A stretch of DNA of 64,000 nt, from assembly GCA_030867875.1 (NCBI GenBank), contig JAOWCC010000064.1, forward strand, positions 32,882,802 through 32,946,801, read 5' to 3'. Positions 24,001 through 39,000 of the stretch are shown piece after piece. The position numbers were made by a program, and so were the translations under genes. The notes under the pieces are model-generated. The model saw nothing but the letters and a program-made list of their open reading frames with translations, was not told the origin of the DNA and did not search any database. The stretch's first letter is position 1; every line of letters begins with the position of its first letter. This stretch comes from Actinernus sp. WN-2022. Its lineage: Eukaryota > Cnidaria > Anthozoa > Actiniaria > Actinernidae.

Positions 24001-27000
24001 GATACCTTTATGAATAATGTTTTTAAATGTGAAGATCAATGTCCCATTGCATTGCACCAGAGTAGCCGTGACACTGAAAAACGCGGCACGGTTCGTGTAC
24101 CGGGATTACTCGAGGGAGTCCAGTGTCAGCTCCATGTTGTCTAACCTGAACTGGCCCCTCCTTTCTAAACGGCGGGAGTGCCTCCGCCTAAGCTTTTTCC
24201 ACAAAGCCACCCTTGCCCTCAACGCTATTGAGCCAACCCAGTATGCTGCCCTATCTACCGGGGTTACACGGCGTAAGCACTCTAAAATTTACAATCACTT
24301 CAATGTGCGCACTGATGTCTTCAAGTACTCTTTTTTTCCCCGCACTATTCCTGCCTGGAATAATCTCCCAGAGCATGTAGTAAATGCAAAAAGCCCCGAA
24401 AGATTTAGTAAGCAAGTCCTGTCTTTTCTGAAATAAGCGTATATTTAGTTTGTTAATCGATTTACTGATTTACTTATTTATGTATTTATTAATTTATATT
24501 GGTTGTATGCAAATAGCTTTACCGATCAAATAAACAGATACAGATACAGCTAATCAATCAGAAATAATTAATAATGAAATAGTTTGATTAATTATCAGCT
24601 TAGTAACCTTTACCTTCCTCTTGGTAATAAGCGCACTCGCGATCTTGAGTGACCGTATGCATGAAGACAGCGCCTCTTGAGACAAACCCTCGAACGTTTC
24701 TTTCTATAAAACGATGGAAACTTCATTAAAATGTGATTTGTCGGAACGATGGTAATCCCAGAGCCCGCGCGTTCTTCGACCAGCTGTCACCAAACGAAAG
24801 GATGCAGGCTCTGGGGCCCAGATTGGCTATCAACGATAAACACTTAATGAATGGTCCCTAGGGAAATAGTGAGTTTTGTTTCCCGAGACGAGGTGGAAGG
24901 AGAGAAAAGTCACTGGTTTTCCGATGGGGCAGTCATTAAGTGATTTGCATACATCCCAGCCACTTTTTGGACAAATTTGATAGGAAATATAGGCTGTGCA
25001 AGTTCTAAATATAGGAAAATATAGTTTTTTTTTCCAAAATATAGGCACTTTATAGGAGCTAAAATAGCTTTCAAACAATAAATAGTAAACAATAAACACA
25101 CAATTTTTAAAACGTGAACTTTTAATGTGTTTGATCAAACCTGTTTTTTTGTTATTGATAGGAAAGAATTTTGCTTTTGTTAATTCACAACAAAAATGCT
25201 AAAAAGTGCAAAATATAAATGTATCACTCAGCATACATCCTATTTATAGGAAATATAGGAGGATTTCTTGAAATATAGGCTCTTTATAGGATCCTATACA
25301 AATTATAGGATACTATAGGAAATATAGGAGGTCTGGGATGCCTGTATTTGTTATTATATGGCATAAGAATTACATTCCATATTGTCGCAACGCAAAACGC
25401 AATAATCGTTTTGAAAGACTGGCGTAACTGTTACCCTCTAACGTCATATGTTGCTCAGCCACTTTAGCGGGTAGAAGTTTGTTTGTTACCTGTCATGCGA
25501 CAGTGAATAAGCCAATGAGAACGTGCGTTATTTCTGGAAAACGGTGAGGGGGAACAAAACCCACTGTTTCACTCGGGGCCAGTCATTAAGTGTTTTGTTA
25601 TACCCCACACGTCAAAACTAAAACAAACTACATACGTATGGTTTCCGAATTTCATTCAACATTCAGCGAGGCGTCACAAATTTTCCGCGGTCTCAAGAGG
25701 CACGTGCAAGTAAGTCAAAGGTCAAGGTGTTGTTCCTGAGGGAGTTATAATGTAGTGAGGCCTGTCACGTGGTACGTTCTCGTCCAATCGAAAAAGGCAT
25801 TTGAGTTGGTACAATATTGAATTACTGTGAATAATAATGGTTTTCAACTTACCGAGACACACCTGTCTAGTTTGGACAGGCAGACGATAGTTCTCCTTAC
25901 AGTGGGGTACCACATGCCTTGGAGATCAGCAGGAGCCGCGGGTAACTCTGTAATTATTAGTATAGATAGGTTAGAGCGCTTTTCAGTTAAAGGCGCAGTG
26001 TCACGGTACTGCGCATGTCACAGTCTCCAGACATTGAATTGACAGCTGTATTGTGTAACATCCAATGAGAATCAATCAAAATAAATTGCCGGAAACGCCA
26101 CATTGTAGTTTTGCACAGTATATGGCGAGATTTACAAGGATTTTATTCTTCCTACATCTAAGGTAAACAGCATTGAGTAAAGAATGGTATCTATATTTCA
26201 TTACTTGCTTGTATTTTTTGCTATTTCCAGTCGTAAACAGTCCGAATTTTACCAAAGTGAAACAAGGTGCTCGCGTCCATAGATATATATTTCTTCGTTA
26301 TGCACTTTTGACATGAAATAATTCTCCAAATGGCACCATTGTTTTATTTCTACATGATTTATAACATAGTTTCTGCTGTAAAAAAAAAGAAGAACATTCT
26401 ATGGAAGATTTCTTGTCTTAAAGTTTGGAAACGTAACACATGCATTTGCGCTAGAAAGTTCAGTACTCTCGGAAGTACGAGTGGCTGTTTACTAGTTTGC
26501 ACTGTCGGCTGTTATGGACTGGAAACTTACTTTCACAGCTTAATATTTATGTCGATTGGTCAGAAGGATATCTTGTTTAAGATTCTATGGTTCTTTCGGC
26601 ATCAGGAAATTTTCAAACGAGAGTTTTCGTACAGTATTTCAAGCTATGCTGTAGTTCAGTAGTCACAAATGTCCGTGAAACTAATAGCACGTTCGATCAT
26701 TATTATCAGTTTATTCTTTATCAGACTCGATGCTTAATAAAAAGGAATCGGCTTCAAAAAAGGAAGTGCGCGGAGGCGATAAACATGTTTATTTTTTCAC
26801 TTGGCCTGATACCATATCAATAAAATAGCAAGCAAAAGTGTCGTTTTGAACTTCCCGCGGCTTCTTCCATATTAGGAAAATTCCATATTCCATATTTGGA
26901 AGAGCTGCCATGACATTCAAAATGGCGGTTTTTAGGTCCCAGACCTCTAAATCGACACTCGTTATTTGATATGCAACAAGAGCCCATCTGGGCTTTCACT

Positions 27001-30000
27001 CGGGCCACATGAGATTGAAGATGAAATACACTTTCATTTGAAATCCTCTTAGTATCAAGTCGTGCTTTAATTCACCAGTGAGAACGTCAAAAAAACAGAC
27101 TGGTCTATTAATCGCTTTTATGGCATGACTATGATAACGCAGGATTCGAACAACAGAATACTGGCAATTCAAGTGTATAAATGCAATACAATGACAAATT
27201 CAGACTTTGAATTTGATTGAAAATAGATCAAAAACTCGGGGAAATGTCCGGCTAAAACTGTATGAATAAATGTGAAATGAAACATAAATTTCATAGCAAG
27301 AAATTTTTTTGTAATTCCTATAAATGAGAAAGCTCTTCTATTAAGCCGCTTCTCATATACACAGACTGTTTCACACAAAAACATTTGCGCTTATCGACAC
27401 AAGAATTCAGTTGACCTTTCAAATAATTTATTCTGAGGTACGCATACTCTAAATCACAGATGTTAAATAAAGCGATAATTAGAAGGAAAAGTACATTAAC
27501 AGACAAACTGAGAGGAAATTTATTCAAATCAAAAAGAGTTTACTTACAGTACTTACGTAACTGAACTTTCGTTTTGGATCTTTTGGTAGTGTTGTTGAGT
27601 ATACAGCACCCACCTTCGTGCACATATGCACTAAATCGGAATGAAAGTCGAAGCCTACCTCGAACTTAACTTTCAGCTAACCTGTTTCCTTTCATTCCAC
27701 AATGAATAATAATCTCATAAAGTAAGCCCGTAGCTTTCAATAAATTTGCCAGTGTCTGAATGAAACAGCTAGATCTTTTCCAATTTCTCTCACGAGTCAC
27801 GGCAGAACTGAGACAGTCTCAAGCTACAAAACTTGAATTTTGATCCTCTTCACAGTAACGTAATTTAACGTCTCAGATATTATATATATGCCCTATTTCA
27901 GCTAGCGCTGTGCATTTCAAATACTTTTTCCTCTCTCGTTGCTGGCAGTTCATGCTTCTTGTTCGTGTAGTTGCCGCATTTCAGTTGGCATACACTGAAA
28001 ACATCTGCTTAACTAAGATTTGTAAAAATCTTAGCGGATCATGTAAATATTCCGCTTGGCTCAATTGAGGGTTTCTGCCGTCAAAGTTCATTTTTTGTTT
28101 CAGTTTTCCCCATATTAGCCGACATGTATAATGTCTCGAGCTCTCAATCCAGTAGAAAGACTCTGGTTATTACTCGGGCCAGGCCTTTGGCCGGCACGAG
28201 TCAGAAAATGCAAGCCGTTTATTACTCGGGCCACGCCTTTGGCCGGCACGAGTCAGAAAATGCAAGCCGTTTATTATTATTATTATTACTCGGGCTGCCT
28301 GTGGGCAGGCCCGAGTCTTAAATCGCAAGAGTTTTTTATTTTTATTTTTTGTGTCGAGGTATTTCGCCGTCAACCAATCACTTTTCGCCACCGTACCAAT
28401 CAGATTGGACTGCTGGTCACGTGAACAGTGGACAACATTTTCATGTTTTTCAAGATGGCGGCGGATGGGAGTTTTGACTTAGCAAAACCTTTAATATCAG
28501 CTGTTTTTTTGTGTAAACCAAAGGTTTCCTTCAAGTGCAATACCAAGATTGTTCTCTTTTCTAAAGCTGAGAGGTGTTTCACGGGCTTTGGAGGGGAATT
28601 TATCACATATTATGCGACATGCTTTAAGATACACTCGTGTCTGCTCTCACCTCTGCGATCAACACAGCTATGACTATAAAGACAACAGCTTGTAAATGTA
28701 AGTAGCCGCTAATCTGAACATGATAACCTTTATACCAATTGACTGTCGTTGTGTTGTTATTTATTGTTATTAACCTCTCGAAAGTGTAGTAGAAATGACC
28801 CGATTTTTCAGTTCTCTGACTGACAGGGGCCTTTTAAAAGAATTACAGTCGTTTCGTCCCCCATGCACATGTATTTAAATGTTTATAAATTCGGGAGCGA
28901 AAATCCAGCATGCAGTGAGTGAGTATAAACTGAGTAAGTAATCCGAAATGAAGATTTTTTTCAAACGAACGATAAATGACTGATGTGGAAATCGCATATT
29001 TATCTGTGGCGTGTTATTGACACTGGTTTTATTTTGTTCTATTTCCCGGGTCTATTTACATCTGGCCTGTACCTCTTTGTATTTGATTATTATCTCTGGG
29101 TTCAGGTATTCTACAGTGTATTTAATTATTATTTTTTAGAACTGACATAATGATATTATGTATAGAGTAGTGTATTTATCATTATTGCAAGTTTATAACA
29201 TAGCATAACTAAATTTGGTCCAGAACTGAGAGTATACTCCCTTTCTTGGTACCATTATATATCCATGCAAGCTAGATCTTGTTTCAGTGTTTTCCATCTG
29301 CAGTGGTCCTGGCTTAAGATAACCCTAAGGTTACCTTAAGGACCTACCTTCTCATCATTGTATTTCTTATTATGCCTTATTACTCGTAAACATTTCCATC
29401 ATCTTATGAGAAATAAATGTAATTGTTGTTGTTGTTCCTCAGTTCTTGGCGTCAGCATCGTCACTTTCACTCGGTCATGATCAGGAGTACGAGTACTTTT
29501 AAGAATTATTTGGGAATGAAAATTAATCATGCTGTGACCGCATGATATAAAAAAATGAGTGGACATTGCTTGTTTCTTTGTGGCCTGCCATTATAAGTTT
29601 CAGTCTCCTTCAAGATGTAGAAAATGAGCACTAGCACAGTGGCAGCTCACTAATACTAGAAAATGGTGGTCTGTAGTTTACGACCTCAATCGAAAATATT
29701 GTATTGAGAATTTAGCCTGAATTTCAGCCGTCTCCACTGGTTTGTTAAAAATTGAGAATTACAAATAGATGACTTTATTTCACATGTAGAATGACATTAC
29801 CTAACTATTCACAATGAATAGCAACATTATGTGGAATTTGTTGTTCTAAATTGCTTGATTTCTCAGTCGTACTGCACCTGATATAATTACAATGCATCAA
29901 ATTTGAGTGACTCGATATCGTGCAGACTACTCAAATAACCATTGCACTTCAATCAACAACACCCATACCAATTTTTTTTGTAATTCTAATGACCCTCAAG

Positions 30001-33000
30001 GAACAATATTGAAAAGAAAGTAATATTAAACTACAGAATTGAAGGAAATTGTGGCTGAAATGTACATGCACAGCATGTATGTATGTGTGTGCTGTGTGTG
30101 TATTATGGCTCTATCATTTCCAACCCCCCCCCCCCCCCCCCCCCCGCGCGCCCCCAGGCATACCATAACCCTAACCTAACCCCCCCCCCCCCCCGCGGAA
30201 TACGTGGGCATTTGCACATTGACATTTGTCAGACAAGAGCATCAGCAGAGAACCAATTCTCTGGCTACTCTAGCACAAACCATGTTGACACAAAATTATG
30301 CTAGAACTCCATGCAGTACATGCTTTAGATGGCCCGAGTTAAGGCCACTCAGGGCCTCTTGTTATTATTATTATTATTTTTTGTGTCGCTGTTTGGCGCC
30401 AGTAACCAATCAGATTACACAGGAGCCCATTGTTCGATCCCAACACGTGACAGGATCAACCAATCAGATCCGACACCCGCCAGATCTTGGTTGTGGAAAG
30501 ATCGGCAAAGCCAGCAACGTACGTAGCGAAGGTTTGGGTTCATTCTGAACCATTATTTTGCTGAAACCAAAGGTTTCTTCGAATGAAATATCAAGATATT
30601 CAGTTATTCTAGGGCTGACAGGACTTTTAGGGGCTTTCGATGGAAAATTCTCACATTTACGAAAGGGATGTGGCGATCCAAATATTGCACAGTAAGCTAG
30701 TCTAGCCGACCGGAGGAGTGATGGTTTTGCCTTTTGGTCCAATAATCCACGGAAACTGAAAGAAAATGCCTGTACTGCTGCATCTAAGTGCCATACGATT
30801 GCAGTGTTGCGTTGATTTGTTGAAATGCTCTTCATTACCATCACACACTGTGAGGAGGTCAAATCAGTGAGGGATTGATTGTTTGCAATGTTGGCTGTAA
30901 TTGTTTACTGCGAAGTCTTCTCTTGAAAATGAAATACTCTTGAGATTACACAACTGGGAAGTCTTGACTAAACCAGTCAAACAATGCCGAACTTTACTAA
31001 GACTTCAATTCAAGAGTCGGAAAAGCTGGAAGTGAACAGTGATTGACCCTTGGCTTTGAACGCGAACGGAAATCAGAACTGGTGAGGTTGAAATTATGTG
31101 TTTATATATGCTCACACAAATCTTACTTGTTCCCCACTTTTAAATTAAGTGTAATGGTGACTGTAATTCGAACTGGAAATGAAATTGTCCGTAAGTTGAA
31201 CTGTATGTGACTTTATAGAGACCAAGAAGGAAAAAGTTAAAATCGATCGTCAAAACAATAACAGAACTCGGAAGATACAGAGGCATTCGAATTTACTACG
31301 AATTATACCCATAAACAGAACTGGATATGACTTACAAACCGAGAATACCGAATTAAAATTGAATTGAATGTGAAACTGTCAAAAGAAGAGCAGAATTTGT
31401 TGTGTAAAGCCATACTGGAGAGTACAATTATATAAGTTATGGCGGGAAGAGGGGCAGGTTTGGAATTGATAGACCCCCCCCCCCCCCCCCCCGGATATTT
31501 GTAGAGCATCAAATGCCCCACTGTGGAGTCAAGTGCTCCATGGTGGGGCTTTGGTACGGGTGCAAATCTCTTATCAAATTCACTATTTTGACTCTTTCTA
31601 CAAATGAATTCCTCACCCTGCCAACTTTTGTTTGCTCCAAAATGTCTCACCACTGGGACAAAAACTCAGTCAAATGCCCCACTTATGCCCCCCACCCTTG
31701 GGGAAGGGCAGGTTTGGAATTGGTAGAGCTATACACAGATACTGGAACTGATTAGAACAATCATAAATAGAATTGGGTGTGGAGATTTATTTACCAAGCG
31801 AACACTGTTGCCCTGAAAAATATGTTGAAAAGTCAACTTGAAATACTGAAGAAAGAAGACAAAGAAGTATTTATGTTTTCAGATAACCAATTGAACTGAT
31901 ATATAATTTATATGCTTTCACTTGTATACTGATATTATTATTACACTCATGAACAGACAATATTTAGCTTCATTAGTGACATATTTTAATTGATATTAAT
32001 CTAAATCATGTTCCACGCATTTCTTAGCCTCCCCCGCAGTCGTTTTTAGGGGCTCATAACTAGCCCCTAAAAACGACTGTGGTGGAGGCTACGCATTTCT
32101 ATGTGTGTACTAGTTGGTGTTACCCTCATTAAATAAAGTTAATTTTCAATGCACACAATATTTTATTAAACATTAGGGACTGGTCAAAAATTAGCAGGGG
32201 AGGTGCAAAGGGGGTGGGGTGGAGATAAAAAAGTCTAAAAATGTATAGTATGTATTAGTATGAAATTTGTTGACCCTTTCTCCCCTATAACCAATCCTTT
32301 TTCAGTTGCCCAATATTTATGACCATCCAGTTTTGGGGATTCAAAACAATATGATCCTCCCCCTTTCACAACCCCTTCCCCTGCTAATTTCTGACCAGTC
32401 CCTTCAGCGACCACCCTTATGCAACCTGGTTTTAATTATTAGTAAAACTTTGCAATTAGAAGCTCCTGTAAGTGACCGTGACCACCTTTGGAGGTTGAGA
32501 ATTGTAAGAAGGTGGAAAATAGCATTTACAAACAGGTTTTGCTAATAACATTACCAATCTCGTACAAGTGCCTTTAACTATTTGTTTGCCATCTAGTACA
32601 GCCACATTATTGCATTCCTGCAAAAGGTCCATGCGATTATATATAAATTATCACAAGCATCAGAAGTGAATCAATTATCCGGTCCCCCTAGTACAAACCA
32701 TGTATGACACAAAAATATGCTAGAACTCCATGTATTAACCTATTTATAGGTGGCCCGAGTTAAGGCCAATCAGGGCCTCTTGTTCTGTCGTAACTCTTGT
32801 TCTGTCGTAAAACATGCCTTAGCTGTACAAGACCGCCCACGATGGAATAGATTTCCGACAATGACTCATTGAAAGTGATATCTCCTTGTCTCGCCTTGTC
32901 TGAGAGCTTTGAACTTTCTTATCTGAGCGCGCCTGACGAGATCTAACCTTTGATGATAATTCGATACCCGTTGATATCCAAACGTGTTTGGATATTGTAT

Positions 33001-36000
33001 TTCGCTTACGTTTCTAAATGTATATTGGATCTGTCCAAACAGCGCTGATCGAATGTATTACGGCTCCTGGTTGTTCATGTATTTTTATGGTCAACAAGAG
33101 CGCCAGTTGAAATATCCTGAGCCTGTTGGAAGGCTTTCGCCCTCGCGGGTCGACCATTTTGATTTACTGTATTCACTTATGTAAATACATTAACCTGGCG
33201 ATTGTTGCGTGACCAGCACAGTGCAATCTGATTGGTTTGAATTTGACCTTTAACGCATGCGCAGAAGCCGTCTGACATGAAATAAAAATAATAATAATAA
33301 TGACTTGCATTTTAAGACTCGGCGCTGCCACAGGCAGCCCGAGTAATAATACTTCAAAATACTTCATTTCAGAACCTCTGAGTAGTACAACTCGTTTAAA
33401 GATGGAATAATCGGCCAACTAGCACTTTGGCCAAGCATTCAATACAAGTAAATGTCATGGAACAGCGATCTTATTATTTGCTATTTTAAAAGGGAAGAGC
33501 GGAAGAGGCCTTCACCACTCACAGCCTTGCATTTTATTGGGCCCCATTTGGATTGCACTGACAAATTAGGGTTAGATTTGTTTGGATAGCACTACTATTC
33601 CAGGTTCCAAGGAGGGGAAGGCCGGCCCGGGAGAGGGGGCTCAGTGAAATAGCTGAATAAAATAATGTATATTTATTTGTTAATTGATAGAATTGTTCCT
33701 CATACCAGCAGACTTCTTCCTGCCGCCTGTTTCCGTGTCTGGTTCTTCTTCGTTGATCTACAATAAAGATACACGGTACATTGTCATCCCACACTGTATA
33801 ATTCAGTAAGAAAATCGTATGAAAAACCAAGATGGCGGCTGTCCATTTGACCACAATCCCTTGCGAACCTAGCACAGTAAAACACACATAGAAATCCCCT
33901 GTGTTTTTCCAATGACAGTATGTTGGCAACATCACTTGTACTGTTTTGTTTTTAAGATTTAAAACCTCTACAGCGATTTTATGACAGATTTAAAGATTTT
34001 CGTGCGTAAAGGATTGTGGGTAAAAGTACAAGCCGCCATCTTTTTCTGTACGGAGGATTGGGTATATACTTCATGGTAGTGTTCCATATAGTGTCCCTGC
34101 ATAATCATTTTCTCTACTGTTTTACAGTATTATGCAGGGAGACTATATGGAATGAAACACTACCATGAAGTATATATACCGAGGATTGCTACATGTAGAC
34201 CATGCTCGAGACTCCATCAGTGTTTGGTAATGGTTGAAATCCAGTTGGGACACTAGGGTCTAGGGTCACTAGGGTCCTCGAGCATGCATCTACACTGGTA
34301 AGGAACCATTTTCATTCCCGATTTATGGAGAATTTTGAAGTGTTGTATGCAAAACCAGGCATCGGAATTACCTGTCACTAATTTTACTAGCAACCTGGTC
34401 TGATCAACAACAAATAGCCCAGCAAAATACGAGATTTTACTCACATTTCTAAACATGTACTGAAATTCTGCAAGTGCACTAGTCTAATTTTGACCCATCA
34501 TAAGCACCATACTCACAGCCTCTCATTTGACGTTTAGTACCAAGTTCACTTCCTTGTTAAGCTATGTAGTTAATCATGGGGAATATGGCAAGATGATACA
34601 CACGGAGGAACAGAATTATTTTGCAGACCATTACTTTTTGAGAACTTCTCGAATCAAGAGCTTCACAAACTCGCTGTCTAATGATGGACGTTTGAAAGTC
34701 GCCGGGGGTATGCAAAGACAGCCGTTTTGGTGTCTTGTGATCTGTTCAGTTTCGCGTTCAAGCTGCTGGATTATAGTAGAATATTGAAGACACAAACGTG
34801 GTGTAGACCATGTGGGATACGACTTAATGTAGGTCATTTACACAAGCTCAATAAACAGTGTTTCTCATTTCAAGTCTTTGGAGAATTATGACGTCACAGT
34901 GTTGTCCCTATCGTTACACAACAAAAGAGCTATTGTTTACTGACAATACGGGCAACACTTTTGGTGTCATAAGATCCAAGATGGCGGCGGACAGTAAATT
35001 CGAATGAGTTTTATGGACAAGAATCGGTCCATAACTGACATCTAGTATACAATTTACAGGAAACAAACACAGCAGTAGATTTAGTATCCCGGTAACAAAT
35101 ATTTGAGAACAAACACTGTATTTCAGTGAGGTTCCCTTTACTGCATCAAGTACTTCAGAAACAGAAGAATTGAATCCTCAAAAGACTTGTCTTGACATGA
35201 TTTTCCCTGCTAGCAGAGGTCTCTCTCTGTCTTGGTAAAAATGGAAGGCGAGGGAGAGACCTCTGCCGACATCCGACGCTTTCTCTGTCGCGCATGCGTG
35301 AAGTCTCCTTGGCAACAAGTGATGTGATTTCACGTGTACTTATGAGCGCACGAAACAACTGTAAAAAACAACTGACGCGTACAGCTATTTCCGGTAAAAC
35401 GTGTTTTCGAAACTGGTTTGACTCGTCCATGAATGTGGACGGCAAGTGTCGGATGTCGGCAGAGGTCTCTCCCTCGCCTTCCATTTACCAAGACGGAGAG
35501 AGACCTCTGCTAGCAGGAAGACATGATTCTGAACAACTGGAGCAGTAAGAATCAATTTCCCAGAGACTTGAAATGAGAAACAATACGTCATACAATAAAG
35601 CTAAAGAGCTTTATTCAAAAGTAACTCCACTGTACCTCGATGAAGAGTTTCTCAGGATAGGCCAGGTCACCTGGAGCAGGTGAATACTTGAGAATATCGG
35701 TCTCCACATAAGCCTAGAAATACACAGGTAATTTGATGACAACAACGCCACAAAATTTCACTCTTATTTTCGCACTGACGTCCATGCCTTTTGCTATTTT
35801 AGTATAGGGCCAAAAGTGTTTAAAAGCTGTTAAATGCGCTGTGTCACTGTAATAGACTTACATTCGCATTCCGGACCGGAAGAGCTATTTCCACCGATTT
35901 TGATATGAACTAACGAACCTCTCGGCCATGTGGGATGCTTAAAATCAAAGCAAATATGCAAAAGTGACTAACAAACAGTGTATATAAACAGTCTCCAGGG

Positions 36001-39000
36001 AAATATTGAAAATCCTTTCAATTAAGCATTGAGTGATGGAAGTTTAACTGTTGGTATCCAATTAACAGCCACCAATGGAGCGATTACTCGATACATGCGC
36101 AGTACCATGACATAGCCCCTTTAAGTTATGGTTTCTGGAAGACTAATAGCCCAACACATTTACGTTTGAACGGTAATGTGTTCTTACATGTAGAAGAACT
36201 TGTCTAGGGTGGATGATGGGTTTCATTTCATAAAAAAAACACTGACCCCTACCTCCACGTGCTTTCTGATAAACAACTTACAAGTTCAAAAGAAGAACTC
36301 TTGGGTAAAAATTGGTGCTGATAGGAAAAAGAATGTGATATAAAGTGGTAAGCTGTAGTGCTAAGTGTGCACGCCCTAACGAGGGAAAGAGAAATAATCT
36401 CTGACCCAAGTGGGACTCGAACCCAACGACCTCCAGGTTTACATGTCTGGCGCTCTACCAACTGAGCTATCAAGTCAGATGAGAGCAATCGTGGGTATTG
36501 GTGCGTTTTATGGGGTCACGGCGATTATATATGTATATGTAGTTATGATAATGAATCATGTTTGCCGCGTAGCACTAGTAAGTGTAAAGAATGTGATATA
36601 AAGTGGTAAGCTGTAGTGCTAAGTGTGCACGCCCTACGAGAGAAAGAGAAAAAATATATGACCCAAGTGGGACTCGAACCCAACGACCTCTCCTGGACAT
36701 CCTCCAGCATCTGTACTCTAATAGATTATGACTATAAACCAATCAGAGGGCGCGTTTTCGCCCTGTTTATTAGTGTACCTGTGCCCTGTAGACCAGCCTC
36801 TCCTGGACATCCTCCAGCATCTGGTCGATCACAACTTCAAAAGCCGCAAGCTCCTCGCCTTTTGTTGTATGTGACCTTCGATCATTTCAACCTGTGGAAA
36901 AAGATTCAAGTAGGGAAACAGGAATAACACTTCATCCTGATCGATCCACGGTATAAAACTGGTCGTTATATGGCTAGGTATGAACTGTGATTGGTCAGTT
37001 AGTGGTCCCATAATTTCCCATACAGACCGCAAAATTAACTACAACCTGGTTTTCATGAAATGAGCCATATAATACATAAAATTATCTTATTAAACCGTAC
37101 CGCACGACCTGATTCACACTTGCGACATAATCATAATCGCAGCCAATATATGCAGACGCAGTGTCGTATTTATCACTAGCGGTACTTGTTCTACGCCGCT
37201 AATACTTAATTTATTGCTGCATCTGCACAAGCTGCTTGCGCTTACGCTTATGTCGCTATAGCTAGTGCGAATCAGGCCTAAGTTGTGGTCTTGTGGATCG
37301 TCATTTTTCCCAGGTTTGTGGTCCATGCATTCATTTAACAAGAAGTGATCTCCAAATGCTCAACAAATGCAATAAGATACCTTGAGTACGGTGCAGAACT
37401 GCGCCAGTGTTTCCATGTGGTTCATGTGGATGATGATGGGTCGTAAACAGTCGTACAGACCACTACACAGACTCTCTAGGAGAGTGCTGACGAAATAATA
37501 TAAACAACAATTCAGAAAAACGGCTATACATAGGAGAAGGCCACACCGCGGCAAAACGACACGTGCATCGCATAACCCTAGCCTGATTTTCAGAGGTACG
37601 ACCTCGTACCGTCTGAAAATCAGGCTACGCATAACCCTAGTTTTTAGGTGTTCTTACAGCAGTATAAACGGCTTTCCTGGAATTCAAAGAAATTGACTAC
37701 TTGAAAAACCGTGATCTGGGCGAATTGGCGAACGAGACGGCTAAAATTTACCAAAGGCAAAACATCCAGGATACTGGGCTATTGAGAACTCTGTGTATTG
37801 TTGTGGTTTCAACTTTTGCACCTTCTCGCTGGTATTTGTGAATATTTTCAAGCAGAATGAGATTAACGTCGAGTAAGTTGTCTGTACTGTAGTCATCTCA
37901 TGAGTCGGTATTTATTGAATAGGAGACAGGATCATTCTTGAGTTTCAACTTTAGGTTCGTTATAATAGATGGGACATCAACAAGACTGCAGTACTTACTC
38001 TATTCCAAGACTTGGCTTGGAGAAGAAGTGATAATACAGCTGGTACTCATCCTGACAGACATGAATCAACACAGAACAACCAGAACGAACCTGCACACAA
38101 CAGGGCATGATGTATAAACAACATAATGTTTATCGTCACCGTGAGCTTTCATTTTTGAAGCCACTTAGTTTTTGTTTGGCATCGAGTCTGATCAAGAATA
38201 AACTGATCGGAAAATGAGATGGATGCAGTAACTAAATGCCCAAACATCCTGGCTCACACTTTCACTGTCCGAAATATATTAAAATACGAAAAAAAAAAAG
38301 CTGCATCCTCCTCTATTTGTTATTAAACATGTCTTTTACTTGGCCTAAGAACTGAATTTTCATAGTAATTTATTAAAATACAAGAATAATTTTGAACTCT
38401 CTCACCAACTGGCATTGGGGTCTTATCATACTGTTTGGATAATTTCTCTATTGCATCTGTGACGCAGGGTGAGAGGAGCTTGGATCTCTGGTCAAAATAA
38501 CAGTGCTGACAGTCAGTCAGTAGAGAGGCATACCTAGGGGAAATACATTGGTATTGGCATCATCATTATCAACATTATCATTGCAATCATCATCAGTATC
38601 AGTATCATTTTCATTATCCTCGCCAACACCATCTCCCGTCCTCCTCCTCATCATCACCACCACCATCTCCCGTCCTCCTCCTCATCACCACCATCATCTC
38701 CCGTCCTCCTCCTCATCATCACCACCACCATCTCCCGTCCTCCTCCTCATCATCACCACCACCATCTCCCGTCCTCCTCCTCCTCACCACCACCATCTCC
38801 CGTCCTCCTCCTCATCATCACCACCATCTCCCGTCCTCCTCCTCCTCACCACCACCATCTCCCGTCCTCCTCCTCCTCACCACCACCATCTCCCGTCCTC
38901 CTCCTCATCACCACCATCGTCACCAGGTACTTGCTGACATTGGTGAGCTCATGGAAGAAATACTCCGATTGAGTTCAAAAGTTATCAGCAGGTAGCCCTA

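Noticed and set aside
36402..36478. tRNA-Thr-like gene on the minus strand
   Set aside because: A and B boxes are good, but the anticodon stem has a mismatch and an 8-nt loop, and the head is joined to a body repeated at 36589-36687; it is a SINE.
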